Positions 1 through 10,845 of a stretch of DNA of 64,000 nt are shown in pieces. How positions within the stretch are numbered: position 1 is the stretch's first letter; each line of letters begins with the position of its first letter. The notes under the pieces are model-generated. The model was not told where the DNA came from and ran no database searches. It saw nothing but the letters and a program-made list of their open reading frames with translations. The stretch spans positions 1,223,938-1,287,937 of the forward strand of contig JANEZZ010002239.1 of the NCBI GenBank assembly GCA_026122225.1, given 5' to 3'. The stretch comes from Heloderma charlesbogerti (Eukaryota > Chordata > Lepidosauria > Squamata > Helodermatidae). Made by a program: the position numbers and the translations under genes.

Positions 1-362
1 AAGGATACAGATTGGGAGTATGTATCACGCATGCCAACAGTTATAGTTTAATGGATTCTTGAAAGGAGCATTGCAGAAAGTCATTCAGATGTAGCTTCTC
101 CCACTCCTACAACTGATTGTTTCTAAAGTGGAACTGAAGTGTTAGAAATTCTCCATTATTCTGCAGGATTTTCCCCCCTTTACAGGGCATTTTGCATGGA
201 TACTTTGCTGTAGATTCCAGTTCTATCAGTTCATTTGTTTCACCCACCCCACCTCCTGTCTGTAGCTTGGTACCGAGGCAATCTGCACTGAGACCTAGAG
301 GCACTCTACAGACTGAGGCTGGAGCTTGGTTCGGAGGCTCTCTTCCAGGTACAAAGGCTAGC

Positions 363-545
363 AGCGGAGGTTGGTGGCTCCGATGTCAGTGACGCAGTGA
401 ATCCACTCTGGGTTTCAGTCAGGAGCAGGGCCAGTAAAATAGGTTCAGCACCTTGGATAGCTCCTTTACAGTTTTGACTGGTTCTGACTGAAACTTGGAG
501 CGGATTCACTGCCCCACTGACTTCAGAGCCACCAGCATCCACTGA
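363..545. mobile_element. Palindromic MITE, family D copy 1
   Basis: The two halves are imperfect inverted repeats of about 60 bp: GGTGGCTCCGATGTCAGTGA on the left answers TCACTG...CTTCAGAGCCACC on the right. A related copy lies at 51046-51197. No ORF is present, so it is non-autonomous. The CAGTGGAGG-like ends suggest a hAT-type element, but no target duplication was confirmed. Confidence 0.6.
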
Positions 546-609
546 AGGCTAGGGCAACCCATGTGTCCATGTGAGCTCAAACTGTACCCAAGCATGCTGA
601 TCTAAATCT

Positions 610-950
610 AGGGACGGGCAAATATCTAAGTTTTCCTTTCTCCCGCATTTGAATTGTTCTAATCTCAAAGCTCTTTCTCTTCCGAAAGAGAAGAATGTTG
701 TGAATTTTGGTAAATTCTTATCAAAAACTAATTGAAACAAAATTCTCACCCATCTGCACAAGCCAAATTCCCATCATGGAGAGGGCCATGATGTACCTGC
801 CTGCCATAGAGCTCTTAAAAATAAGGAGCCTGTCAGAAAAAAAAATGGCAACCCTAGTTAAGCGCTAACATAATTAAATACACAGGGATTCAAAGCCAGA
901 CTTTGAAGAGTTAAGCACTCAGGGATGGATGAATCTGCCAGTTTCAGTTC
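610..950. repeat. Unnamed interspersed repeat, copy 1
   Basis: The core at about 762-945 is clearly homologous to 7084-7300. Both hold the same ordered blocks: a CCTGCCAT motif, a GCCTGTCAGAA motif, ACACAGGGATTCAAA and an AGCACTC block, with a similar 150-bp left flank. A short related stretch with GTGAATT..GGTAAAT also occurs at 1857-1900. The family is not recognised and no coding sequence is visible. Confidence 0.45.
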
Positions 951-965
951 CTGCTACATCCTTTT

Positions 966-2330
966 TTATACTGTGTAAGAGAAAAACTGGAGGCTAAAAT
1001 TTCAGGGTCCCCAGTACTGGGTACCTAGGCACACCTACGTTAAGCAGCCTCAGTTTGGCCCTGACGTGGTAGACGAGGTTCCTTTGGGAACTGAGACCAG
1101 AGTGTTCACATTCACCCAGATTTACTTAAATTCTATAAATAAGGATTTAAACAATGATATAAGCTAAATGCATTTATTAAAGAAAGATAAAGAAAAGTTT
1201 AACAAGCACACAAAAGTTCAACCAAGCAAAGCCACAATCACACTGTACTTTACCATGAACAGTAAAGGGACTCTCTCCTACTCCAAACCCTGGCTTCAAC
1301 CGTGGCCTGTAACACAGATCACAATGTAGCAGGCTCAGCCCAGAGAAAAGAAAGAAGACCCAGATCTCTTCCTTGTACCCCATTATATACCATCTCAAAG
1401 TTGGTGCCCTCCTCTCTAATACATATTCCAAAATCTTTACAACTATTAGCCAGTGTAAACCTATACGTCCCATCTCATGACACTTTTCCCAAATATTCCC
1501 TCCTACCTCTTGTTTACTGCAAAATAGGTCTAAGTTCTCCTTTTATGTGGTCAACAGCTCCTTTTTTTCTTCCCTTTATTTCCAGAGAGGGGAATCCCAA
1601 ACCACAACATGTTCTTATCTATGACCCCTTACTTCTTACCCAATTTCTTTATAAGGAAGACAGTTGATAAGGTTGGAAGGTTATCAAAACATCTCCTATC
1701 AGCATCAGCATCTAGCATGCTTTTAATACAGTGAATCTTACTCCCTTACTTGCCCCGTTGCCCATTAGCTTTAACCCCCTCCCCATATTGTTCTCAAATG
1801 TAAATTGCAAGGCCCAGGAAAAGTCCTTTCAACAGCAAGTTCTTTTTGTCTTGAATATGAAGAATGCTGTGAATTATGGTAAATCTTTATCATTTAATCC
1901 AACGGTTCACAGTGGTTCTTATGCACATGATCAAGTGCAATTATGAACCAAAAGAGTTTGAACTTAGATATCCAAGCTTTTTAAAGATTGAGTGGATCCT
2001 CTTGTTAGTACAGCTTTAAATCACAAAATCAATCCCAAATAGGAAATCCCGGATGTTCTTGTGACATGGCACAAAATGGTGATTAGGAGTTGAAAGTCTG
2101 CAGAACAACAACAAAATAAAAGAGACAAGAAAACTCAGGAACAACCTCAGCCATTCACCTACCCTTTGATGTCCATACTGACCAGTAAATTAATACCTAT
2201 CTCTGCAAAAGTAATCAGCTCAAAACTTGAGTTAGAGGACAGTGATGGGTATTGGCTAATTAACAGTCATTACCATCTCCTGGGAGTCCCATCTTCTGAT
2301 GGTATACCGACATATCTCTGGTTGTACTGA
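966..2330. other. No recognised gene; AT-rich spacer
   Basis: No exon, coding ORF or recognised repeat is supported. The ORFs here are short and of biased composition. A TTTATTAAAG run near 1172 would read as a poly(A) signal on the minus strand, so an old minus-strand LTR is conceivable, but I found no matching termini. Confidence 0.4.
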
Positions 2331-2334
2331 TCCA

Positions 2335-2695
2335 TTTAGTTTTCATGGCAAGAATACTGGGGTGGGTTGCCGTTACCTTCCCCAGGGATTGTATTTAGTC
2401 TGACTTCTCTGCCATGACCTTCCCGTCTTGGGTGTCCCTTCACGGTTTAGCTCATGGCATCATTGAGGTGCTCAAGCTCCAGCACCATGACAAGGTAACG
2501 ATCTCCTTTGGCAAGAAGCAAAAGGAAGAGGGGCCGACCAAGGGCAAGATGGATGGATGATATTCTGGAGGTGATGGACTCGACCTTGGGGGAGCTGGGG
2601 GTGGCGATGGCCGACAGGAAGCTCTGGCATGGGCTGGTCCATGAAGTCATGAAGAGTCGGAAGCGACTGAACGAATAAACAACAAAACCATCTCC
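2335..2695. mobile_element. RTE/BovB-type fragment with inverted 5' part
   Basis: From 2335 to about 2505 the sequence matches, in reverse orientation, the segment seen forward at 3141-3345 (motif TTGCCA...CCAGTATTCTTGCC). From about 2506 to 2695 the sequence is in forward orientation and resembles an RTE/BovB 3' terminus, ending in GAGTCGGAAGCGACTGAACG and then an AACAACAAA tail. The arrangement, with the upstream part inverted, is what twin priming produces. It differs in sequence from the other BovB copies, so it is probably a separate subfamily. Confidence 0.55.
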
Positions 2696-2785
2696 TACGA
2701 TCTTTCTTTCAAGAAAGGGAGAGGTAGTTGTAATGTATTTTAAAGTTCTACAATTCCACTTTAGACTTTGCTTTCGGAACATAAA

Positions 2786-2966
2786 AAGCTGACTTATGAG
2801 TCAGACCTTTGCTCCATCTAGCCCAATATTGTCAACACCGACTGGAAGCGGCTCTCCGGGGATTCAGGCAGGAGTTTCTCAGCCTTACTTAGAGATGCTG
2901 GAGAGCGATCCTGGGACCTTCTGCATGCAACACAAGTGCTCCACCACTGAGCTACGGCCCCTCCAG
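2786..2966 (-). mobile_element. tRNA-Ala-derived SINE
   Basis: Read on the minus strand it begins GGAGGGGCCGTAGCTCAGTG and continues with a TGC anticodon-like loop (TTGCATGCAGAAGG), which is the plan of tRNA-Ala. The A box (TAGCTCAGTGG) is intact and the B box is degraded. The tRNA-unrelated body contains the GGTCTGACTC block near its 3' end. It is a retroposed SINE, not a functional tRNA gene: the acceptor stem is unpaired and the body runs on for more than 100 bp. Confidence 0.75.
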
Positions 2967-3140
2967 GCTTCATCCACACAAGTGTAAATCCATACTGTCT
3001 AAACATGACAAACACTTTCCTTCGCATACATTCCATGCATTTTGAACACGGCTTCTCCACTGTACTGGTTTTTGTCATTGTTGAGCTGGCATGTTAGGAT
3101 TTTCCATAAACTTTAAAAGGGAATAGCTAAATGCAAGCCG

Positions 3141-3551
3141 CTTCCTGGTGATGACCTTCATGGATCACTGCCTTGTTGTGGTGAAGGGGCTTGCGTAACT
3201 TAGTGAAGCCATAAGCTATGCCGTGCAGGGCCACCCAAGACAGACAGGTCATGGCAGAGAGTTCTGACAAAATGTGGTCCACTGGGGAAGGAAATGGCAA
3301 CCCACTCCAGTATTCTTGCCAAGAAAACCCCATGGAACGTATCACAAGGCTAAAGGTCCCTGATGCTGGGAAAGACTGAAGGCAAAAGGAGAAGGGGATG
3401 GCAGAGGATGAGATGGCTAGATAGCATCACTGATGCAATGAATATGGACTTGAGCACGCTCTGGGAGAGAGCGCAGGACAGGAAGGTCTGGTGTGCTATG
3501 GTCCATGGGGTCACGAAGAGTTGGACACGACTGAACAACTGAACAACAAAA
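3141..3551 (+). mobile_element. Short BovB derivative (3' tail plus upstream segment)
   Basis: The left part (3141-3345) carries the segment with GGCAACCCACTCCAGTATTC. After an abrupt join near 3350 it continues with the coding 3' end of BovB (GATGCTGGGAAAGACTGAAG) and the BovB terminus GAGTTGGACACGACTGAAC plus an AACAACAAAA tail. The RT core is missing, so the copy cannot encode a working protein. Its plan resembles that of the ruminant Bov-A SINE, which is also a BovB-derived short element; that comparison is from general knowledge. Confidence 0.7.
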
Positions 3552-4089
3552 GCTATAATGAGTAGCTGATATGACATTAGGCACCAAATTTGTGAGGGGG
3601 TGTGTGCCGTCTTGGCCTCTGAGAAAATGTTTCCTAATAGAACACAGCTTTTGAGAATCAATGAAAAGGAAGTGTTCGCTCCCCACCCAACCCCACTTCT
3701 AAACCTGGGTTTATTTTTTTGTCATGCCAATGCTCACAATTTCCAGTTTTTGCTGCATTACTTCAACTGCAGGGAGCCTACTAGAGCCTTTCTTGCTATT
3801 CAGTTTGAGTACCATATTGTATTTGCTTTACAGATTGCTTTATCTTTCTCTCTCTCTCATAAGAAGATTTTGTCACTATGGGGTGGAGTGGAGTGCAGTT
3901 AGTGAAGGAGGAGGTTCACTGGAGGAAGCAATTTAGCCTTTTTGCCTCAGAGCCAAAAACCATTAGCCAAAAACATAGTTGCCCAATCTACATGGTTCTT
4001 TGTTTGAAGCACTTCCTGGTTTAATTTGTGGATCAGAACACAGATAACCTTCAGAGCCCACACATCTCCAGATTTTGCAATGCAGCACT

Positions 4090-4245
4090 TGGCTCAAAAA
4101 TGGAGTACAAAAATGCATATATTAGGGCAAGTTGTGTGCAAAAATGTGTATTTTAGGGAACATTGCATACAAAATAAATGCAAGTTTGGGTGTGTTTGCT
4201 TTTAATTAGAAGAATATTGCAGAAATTGAATGGAACAAGCTTACG
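4090..4245. repeat. Degraded MITE-like repeat (TGCAAAAATG motif)
   Basis: Repeated short motifs such as AAAAATGCATAT, AAAATGTGTATTTTAGGG and ACATTGCATACAAAA recur here. They resemble the bodies of the elements at 42423-42813 and 60110-60528. The ends are not definable, and the assignment is by motif resemblance only. Confidence 0.3.
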
Positions 4246-5800
4246 ATTGACTTGCAACACTGACATGGGATCAGATAGAGACTAATTTGGATATCCCTAG
4301 GATTAAAGCCCTTTGAACTCAAGGACACATGTATAGGATTGCCCTCTAAGTCCCTTCTCCTCTCTCCTGAGCACAGCAATCTTAACTGGGCCAGGAGAGA
4401 GATATACCATCTCATCCACAACCCTGCCATCTCACACCACCCAGGGCAAAAGGAGAGGCACTTTTGTCTCTGGAGGAGCTGATTTCTTTAAAAAAAAACC
4501 TATCATCTTTTTTTATGATTACATAGGGATCAGGCATGGGGAGCCTCCAGCCACTTGGCTAATGCACCCTCCAAGGCTCCCCAGTTTAGCCTGCAGCACT
4601 GTGGCAGGCCACGCCCACAGCTGTTTCCTCACACGCTCTTCCTGTCCACTGTGGTGAGGGGAGATTCAAACCTTTCTGCTCAGCACACTGCAGTGGAGAT
4701 GAACATCAGGCCCTCTCCACACCTCAGCAGAACAATGCAGATCAGCTGAGTAACAGAGAGGGTACAGTCTTTATTCCTACCATTGAAAATGAACATTGAG
4801 CCTCCTCTGTTCCTCAAGTTGACCAGCATGGATCAGCTGAAGATAGAGGACAGGGGCTGGGAAGGGAATGTGTCTGCATGCATGTGTGTGTGAAAATGAA
4901 GTGAGTGGGGAATACATGCCTATATGAATGGTGTGTATAAGAGACCAGGGTGGCATGCACACTTTTGGCTCGGCCATGGCCACAGTTGCTTGCATACAGC
5001 CCCCAGGAGGGGTCCCAAGTGGCAATCCATCTCTCAGGTTGAAAAAGGTTTCCTCATCCTGAGATAATAATAAACTTCACATCTTAGATGATGGGGAGAA
5101 TGAACAGGGAGAAAGACCAATATTTTATCTGTGTGTGTTTTTGGCCCTAATGAACATTTACCAGACAAAGTGCTGACTTTTACGATGGTAGCGTCTTGTC
5201 AATTAATAGCAAAGAATTAGAAAGAATCTACAGATCTATCAATAATTGTGTGGTATAACTACCTTAGGAATATTGTGTTGGCTGAAAAACTAACAGATAA
5301 GGGCACAAAGACAACAAAAAGCATCTGACACCTTCCATATGATCTGGTATAAATTCATTGACTTTATTAATAAACAAGATTCCCAGAAAAAAAACACCAC
5401 CACATCATGAACAGATATGGAAAGATACATTTAGATAATTACAACTGAATCTTAAACCCTTGAAGAACTTACATGGATAAATATAAAATTATTAATACAT
5501 TGAAACTCCTGTGATCCCTGTTGACTGTAACTAGATTTCCTATGTAATGCTTGTGTTTTGTTAGAATATTTTTATGTGCTCATTGATTACATTGAAAACA
5601 TGTGATTAAAACTCAATAAAAGTAATTAAAAATGTGGCACTATTTAAATGATTAGTTAAAGAAAAATAAGGAGCTAAATAGTTACCAGAGGGTTTGTTCC
5701 ACACTTAGTCATATTTAGTTCTGATAACTTAAGTTCCAGTGATTACAATGGGTCTACTCTAAGTATGACTATATGCAGATCTAACCCAGAATATGAAACA
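4246..5800. other. No recognised gene
   Basis: No coding exon is supported. The stretch 5700-5800 (AACTTAAGTTCCAGTGATTA then ATGGGTCTACTC) resembles the MITE family G copies listed below and is probably an older member. Confidence 0.35.
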
Positions 5801-5814
5801 ATTCCATCAGATAA

Positions 5815-5990
5815 CACTATATGGTTTGTACTTTTATATCGTAGTTTTAAACTTTTACATTTTATATTATATTTTAGGATTTATTCTGTGGTTTTAATTG
5901 TTGTGAACCACCCAGAGAGCTTCGGCTATTGGGTGGTATAGAAATGTAATAAAATGAATGAATGAATGAATAAATGAATGAATGAATCTA
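5815..5990 (+). mobile_element. L2-clade-like LINE 3' end with (TGAA)n tail
   Basis: The phrase TGTGAACCACCCAGAGAGCT...GGGTGGTATAGAAATGTAAT is a 3' end common to L2-type elements of reptiles. It is followed directly by a (TGAA)n tail at 5954-5987. The same end appears reversed at 60648-60720. Only the 3' untranslated end is present, as expected of a 5'-truncated insertion. Confidence 0.6.
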
Positions 5991-6929
5991 AAGGGATTAT
6001 TACAGGAAAGATATAATTGTTTGGGTTTTTTTTAAAGTAGGAAAATTTGCCATATACAGCTAAATGAAAGAAATCATCACTTAGGAATTTGTTTGGGGAA
6101 AAATGATTAGACTTCATATTCGCCCTCCAGCAAGCAAAATCTACTGAGAAAAATATTTGTAGATATGTGTCTTCCTGCTTGATTAGGACGTGCATGCACA
6201 ACAGAATGCTGTGTATTTGGATCTCCTGGCTAGATGCTCACAGCCAGCAATCAAGGCTTCATGCACAGTTCCCTTTGCTGGATCAGGAACAGACAATGAC
6301 AAACAGATGGTCCAAGCAGTCAACTCCTTCGACAGCACACATCACCTATTTCAGGATGTGGCAGTGCTGGCCATCTGCTTGGCAGATAGGCACACATAAA
6401 CTGACATGTGCAGCGAGCGCACTCCTCCACATAGATCTCTGAATCAAGGTGTGTAGATTTCACAGAAGTTTCTTAACACACTCCTAGAAATTCAATGCCC
6501 ATGAAGCTAGAAAATTCTCATTTGAGAATTACAATTATTGGAGTGACTACAGGATAAAAGGATATCATCATAATGTGTAATGGGATTGTGAAAAATATAT
6601 ATACAGACAATCGTCATACTAATGGAGAAGACATTAGGTTATCCTGTGCCAACAATCCAATTGGTTTTCTTATTGCATTATATATTAAAGGTATAGGATG
6701 AACAAGAGATACAGAAGTGATTTTAAATTTGATTAATGCAGTAAGTTTAATCATAACTAAGCATTGGTTGACTACTACTAATATAAACAAAGATGGATGG
6801 CTACATAAAGTGTGGGAAGTAAAAGTCAATGACTAACATAACTCATTAAATGTGTTCCAGAAAAGGCAATGCATGCATGGAAACAGGCTTCTACGTGCAA
6901 AGTGCACTTCTGAATATGTCCCAAAGTTA
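5991..6929. other. No recognised gene
   Basis: AT-rich sequence with only short ORFs of unbiased composition. No repeat was recognised with confidence. Confidence 0.35.
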
Positions 6930-7330
6930 GGCATGGACAAATCAGTCAGTTTTGCTTTCGCCCAAATACAGTTTGTTTTTAAATGTCAAGATCTTTTCAT
7001 CCTGTTCATGAAGCAACTTCCGACCATTGGCAAGTCCTTATAAAAAAAATGAACTGAATTAAATCCTCCCCCATTTGCCCAGGCAAAATTCAGTACAGCT
7101 ACTCCCAGCATGAAAAGGACCATATTTCATCCACCTGCCATGTAGCCATTGAAGAAGAGAAGAGCAGCCTGTCAGAACAAAGAGGCAGTGGCCCTAACTG
7201 AACACCACAGACATGGCTGAATAACACAGGGATTCAAACCCAGACTTTTCAGAGCTCAGCACTCTGGGCCCTCTGCCTGTGTGGATGAAGCCACCAGTTT
7301 TGCTTTCACCCATGTTTGAATTAGTTAAAT
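6930..7330. repeat. Unnamed interspersed repeat, copy 2
   Basis: Homologous to 610-950, with the best block at 7084-7300. It shares the ACACAGGGATTCAAA and GCCTGTCAGAA motifs in the same order and orientation. The family is not recognised. Confidence 0.45.
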
Positions 7331-7816
7331 TTCACGTTCTTTCTGCCTCGTTTGCAAATTTTGGTGTCTTCTTTTTTAAAAAGTGAATCACATTAATTTC
7401 TCACCCATCCCCACCCAAAATGCACACAATAATATTCATGGGCAGCAAAATCCCTACACTACCATGAGGATGATGACAACTGCTGAACCATTGGTTGGCA
7501 TTCTCAGCACCACCTCCTGTTGGGAGAAAAGAAACTTAATTCAGGCACATGCTGTCTCCCCAAACATGTTAAACATGTCTGTGCTGACAAAGCCAAAATT
7601 TATTCTGCAGAAAGAGAGGGGACAGCTTCACACACAGTAGCAGACATCCCGATTAGTGCTTGTGAGGCTTTCTGGAAGAGGATCTTTATTTTAAGATCTG
7701 AGAGGAGAAAACTAAAGAACAGGCCATTTGCAAAGGATTTGACTTGACAGGAAGCAAACTAATGTATGATTAAGACTGGTTTTAAATTAAATGTATTAAC
7801 CCTATAACCAATTAAT

Positions 7817-8356
7817 ATATCTGTCAAGGGCTCCTTGGAGGCCTCTCTCAGTCTAATCCAGTAGCCAAGTCCAGACACAGACAGAGGGATTCCTTTCAAA
7901 GCTTTATTCTTCTTTTACAACTTAACAACTATACCGTTTGCAACTAGATCTGAGCAGCACAGTAACTATGCCCTAAGTTGGAACAGTTGGTCCCCGTTTG
8001 AAAGGGAATTACTGGCAGACCCCTGAACTTAAGGACTAGGGAGAGTCCCTCCCCTTTTCCCTTGGATCCTCTGGGCGCAGCCGTGGTTTGCGCGCCAACC
8101 GGGCACTACGCCTCCTTTCCGTGCCCTCCATCTGGCGCCGCTCTCTGCGTCTGTGTCGCGCATCCACCAAGTCTGCTATCCGCGCTCCGTTACTCCCTGG
8201 ACTGCTATCTAAGCTAGGAATGCTGGTGGGAGGAATCTCCGTCAGCTGTTGGCCCTGGGAAAGAGGAGCGCGCTCCCCTCCCAGGAGCAACTGCTGTTCC
8301 TCAGAATCAGAACTACTCTGGGATTCTATGGGCTCAGTGTCCACCCTGACAATATC
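7817..8356 (-). mobile_element. Solo LTR 1 with 5-bp target duplication
   Basis: The LTR spans 7822-8351 (530 bp), begins TGTCAAGGG and ends CCCTGACA on the plus strand. It is flanked by a perfect 5-bp duplication ATATC at 7817-7821 and 8352-8356. The sense strand is minus: an AATAAA poly(A) signal lies near 7902-7910, followed by the short R/U5-like end. A 102-codon ORF occupies the first part. Two relatives lie at 56926-57455 and 57490-58025. No internal region is attached, so it arose by LTR-LTR recombination. Whether the parent is an endogenous retrovirus or a Gypsy-type element cannot be decided here. Confidence 0.85.
8036..8344 (-). CDS. Short ORF carried by solo LTR 1
   Basis: This 102-residue frame starts eight bases inside the 5' end of the LTR. 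It opens with an acidic, serine-rich stretch (residues 5-20, SSSDSEE core). A proline- and serine-rich middle follows (residues 38-55), then a strongly basic end with RRRSARLARKP at residues 77-87, and it stops at residue 102. The same end is legible in LTR 2 (after one in-frame stop) and, with small changes and shifts, in LTR 3, with the stop in the same place. RRSARL resembles the nucleosome-binding core of HMGN proteins. That likeness may be chance, and I do not recognise the protein. It may be a vestigial leader of the element's own gene, or not translated at all. Confidence 0.35.
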   Translation of the reverse strand: MDTEPIESQSSSDSEEQQLLLGGERAPLSQGQQLTEIPPTSIPSLDSSPGSNGARIADLVDARHRRRERRQMEGTERRRSARLARKPRLRPEDPREKGRDSP

Positions 8357-8359
8357 ACA

Positions 8360-8815
8360 TTAGGGACACATCAGAAATTCTCCATCTGAATTCTTCCCTA
8401 AACCTTAGCATCTCAAATTACTCAGTCTTGTTTCTGAAGGGAAACCTATGCATCAGAAACCCTCCCCTGCTTCATTTTATATATGTACATTTTGTACAGA
8501 GAGGTATGCATGTGCAATTTGCAGTAGCTTCCAGTCCCTTCCGTTGATTTGTGTTTCCTGCCGCCCATGACCCGTGTATACGTCTGTGGACTGATAAAAC
8601 ATAGCAAAAAAGCAATCTTGCTGTGATTATAAATACAGTTGTTTCAACTGTATTTTTGTGTGGTGTTTTACATACTGTGCAGGACAGCACGGTTTCACGT
8701 CAGTAAAACACTGCACAAAAAAGAATCTTGATACAATTATACCTACCATCACAGCAAGTTTGTGGTTTTTGTTTTTTGCTGTGTTTTATCAATTTACATG
8801 TACACCTCAGTAAGT
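8360..8815. other. No recognised gene
   Basis: AT-rich flank between the solo LTR and the family A MITE. It contains a locally repeated phrase (AAAAAAGCAATCTTG near 8605 and AAAAAGAATCTTG near 8718, each with TGTGTTTTA-type words), suggesting an old duplicated repeat. Confidence 0.3.
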
Positions 8816-8817
8816 GA

Positions 8818-9167
8818 TAGGGTGGCCATATGTCCTAGTTTACACTGGACAGTCCTCCACTTAAAAGCATTCTCTGTTTGAAGGGCTGTCCATTCCACCT
8901 CCGTGTTAAAAACAAACACATAGAGGAAGGGAGCACAGGAGCCTTGAAGTTCAGTTAGCACTTGGGCATCATACCGAGCAGACACACAGGTTACGCATTT
9001 CCCCACTATGGTTAGATATATAGTATTTCTATTTAAATTGTCATAATTTCTAAATTTGCATCTATACATATAAATAGCATATGGAAATGTTATACAAATC
9101 TGTGCCCATTTGCCTTCTTTTTTGGTGATACATTTCCCTTTTTTGGCAATGTGTATATGGCCATCCT
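8818..9167. mobile_element. MITE family A, complete copy
   Basis: The ends are inverted: AGGGTGGCCATATGTCC at the left and TATATGGCCATCCT at the right. The body shares blocks with 59663-59972 (AATTTGCATCTATAC, ATAAAT, CTCTTTT) and with the split copy at 44379-48690. No transposase is encoded. The ends are consistent with a hAT-type non-autonomous element. An 8-bp duplication was not clear. Confidence 0.65.
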
Positions 9168-9428
9168 GGTAAATTGGTGGGGTTAGGGATGGGGGAGATC
9201 CAAATGTTCTGAAGGTAGTGAAAGCTGCAGTAAACTGTGCATGCTCCAATTCCAAAATTAATTTTAGAAATTCTCATAGTTAAACCACAATTCAGGAGGA
9301 CGGGGAGGAGGACAGAGGAAATCAGAGGAAGAAGAAAACAATGGAATTAGAAAAAATCTGTACATTTCTATATTTATTTTATACATTATATGTTAGCTGT
9401 GAATATGTATTTATGGACTATAGATAAT

Positions 9429-9650
9429 ATTAAGGCTTGACCATTGGACTTCAACCAGAGAGATCAGAGTTCAAATCCACACTCATCACAAATCTCATCT
9501 TGGGACAGTCGCTACCTTTTAACCACACTCATTACAAATCTCACCTTGGGACAGTCACTACCTTTTAACCACATCTACCTTGCGGGGTGGGGCAGGGGGG
9601 AGGCATGTATATCACAACCTCCATGGAGAGATAAAAATGTAATAATTGCA
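9429..9650 (+). mobile_element. tRNA-derived SINE with internal tandem duplication
   Basis: It starts with a tRNA-like head (AAGGCTTGACCATTGGACTT) and a good B box (AGTTCAAATCC). The body has CTTGGGACAGTC and CACATCTACCTTGCGGGGTG, matching a common reptile SINE plan. Inside it a 46-bp unit is duplicated in tandem, starting at 9477 and 9523. Confidence 0.6.
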
Positions 9651-9704
9651 TTTACATTATACTCTTAACAGGTTAATGCATATTTATTTGTATGCCAATA
9701 GCAA

Positions 9705-10845
9705 GGTTATGCTCAAAATCCTACAAGCTAGGCTTCAGCAGTATGTGAACCAAGAACTACCGGAAGTACAAGCTGGGTTCTGAAGAGGCAGAGGAACTAG
9801 AGATCAAATTGCCAACATGGAGAAAGCAAGAGAATTCCAGAAAAATGTCTATTTCTGCTTCATTGACTACGCTAAAGCCTTTGATTGTGTGGATCACAAC
9901 CAACTGTGGCAAATTCTTAAAGAGATGGGAGTACCAGACCACCTTACCTGTCTCCTGAGAAACCTGTACGAGGGTCAAGAAGCAACAGTAAGAACCAGAC
10001 ATGGAACAACCGAGTGGTTCAAAATTGGGAAAGGAGTACGACAAGGCTGTATATTGTCGCCCTGCTTATTTAACTTATATGAAGAGTACATCATGAGAAG
10101 CACTAGGTTGGATGAATCACAGGGCGGAATTAAGATTGCCGCCCGGCAGAATTATCAACAACCTCAGATACGCAGACGATACCACCCTAATGGCAGAAAG
10201 CAAAGAGGATCTCAAGAGCCTCTTGTTGAGGGTGAAAGTGGAGAATGCAAAAGCTGGTTTGAAACTCAACATTAAAAAAACTAAGATCATGGCATCCGGC
10301 CCCATCACTTCCTGGCATATAGAAGGGGAAGAAATGGAAGCAGTGACAGATTTTATTTTCTTGGGCTCCAAGATCACCGCAGATGATGACTGTAGCCATG
10401 AAATTAAAAGACGCTTGCTCCTTGGGAAGAAAGCTATGGCAAACCTAGACAGCATAGTAAGAAACAGAGACATCACCTTGCCGACAAAGGTCCGCATAAT
10501 CAAAGCTATGGTTTTCCCAGTAGTAATGTATGGCTGTGAGAGCTGGACTATAAGGAAATCAACCCTGACTGCTCATTGGAAGGTCAGATACTGAAGCTGA
10601 AGCTCAAATATTTTGGCCACCTAATGCAAAGAGAAAAGTCACTGGAAAAGACCCTGATGCTGAGAAAGATTGAAGGCAAAAGCAGAAGGGGATGGCAGAG
10701 GATAAGATGGCTAGATAGCATCACCGATGCAATGAATATGGACTTGAGCACGCTCTGGGAGAGAGCGGAGGACAGGAAGGCCTGGTGTGCTATGGTCCAT
10801 GGGGTCACAAAGAGTTGGACATGACTTAACGACTGAACAACAATA
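9705..10845 (+). pseudogene. RTE-BovB LINE, reverse transcriptase part
   Basis: The protein remnant covers the RT domain and C-terminus of a BovB polymerase, which copies its own RNA at a nicked target. Motif A (AFDCVDH, near 9877-9897), the GVRQGCILSPCLFNLY block and the catalytic YADD (10169-10180) are all readable. The frame is broken by an in-frame stop at 9781, a shift near 10130-10145, and a deletion near 10557 that removes about 110 bp relative to the copy at 23311-23430. The 3' end reads GAGTTGGACATGACTTAACG with an AACAACAAT tail. The endonuclease part is absent (5' truncation). It is non-functional but among the better preserved BovB pieces here. Confidence 0.9.

Noticed and set aside
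2786..2966. Functional tRNA-Ala gene
   Set aside because: B box degraded, no paired acceptor stem, long SINE body attached.
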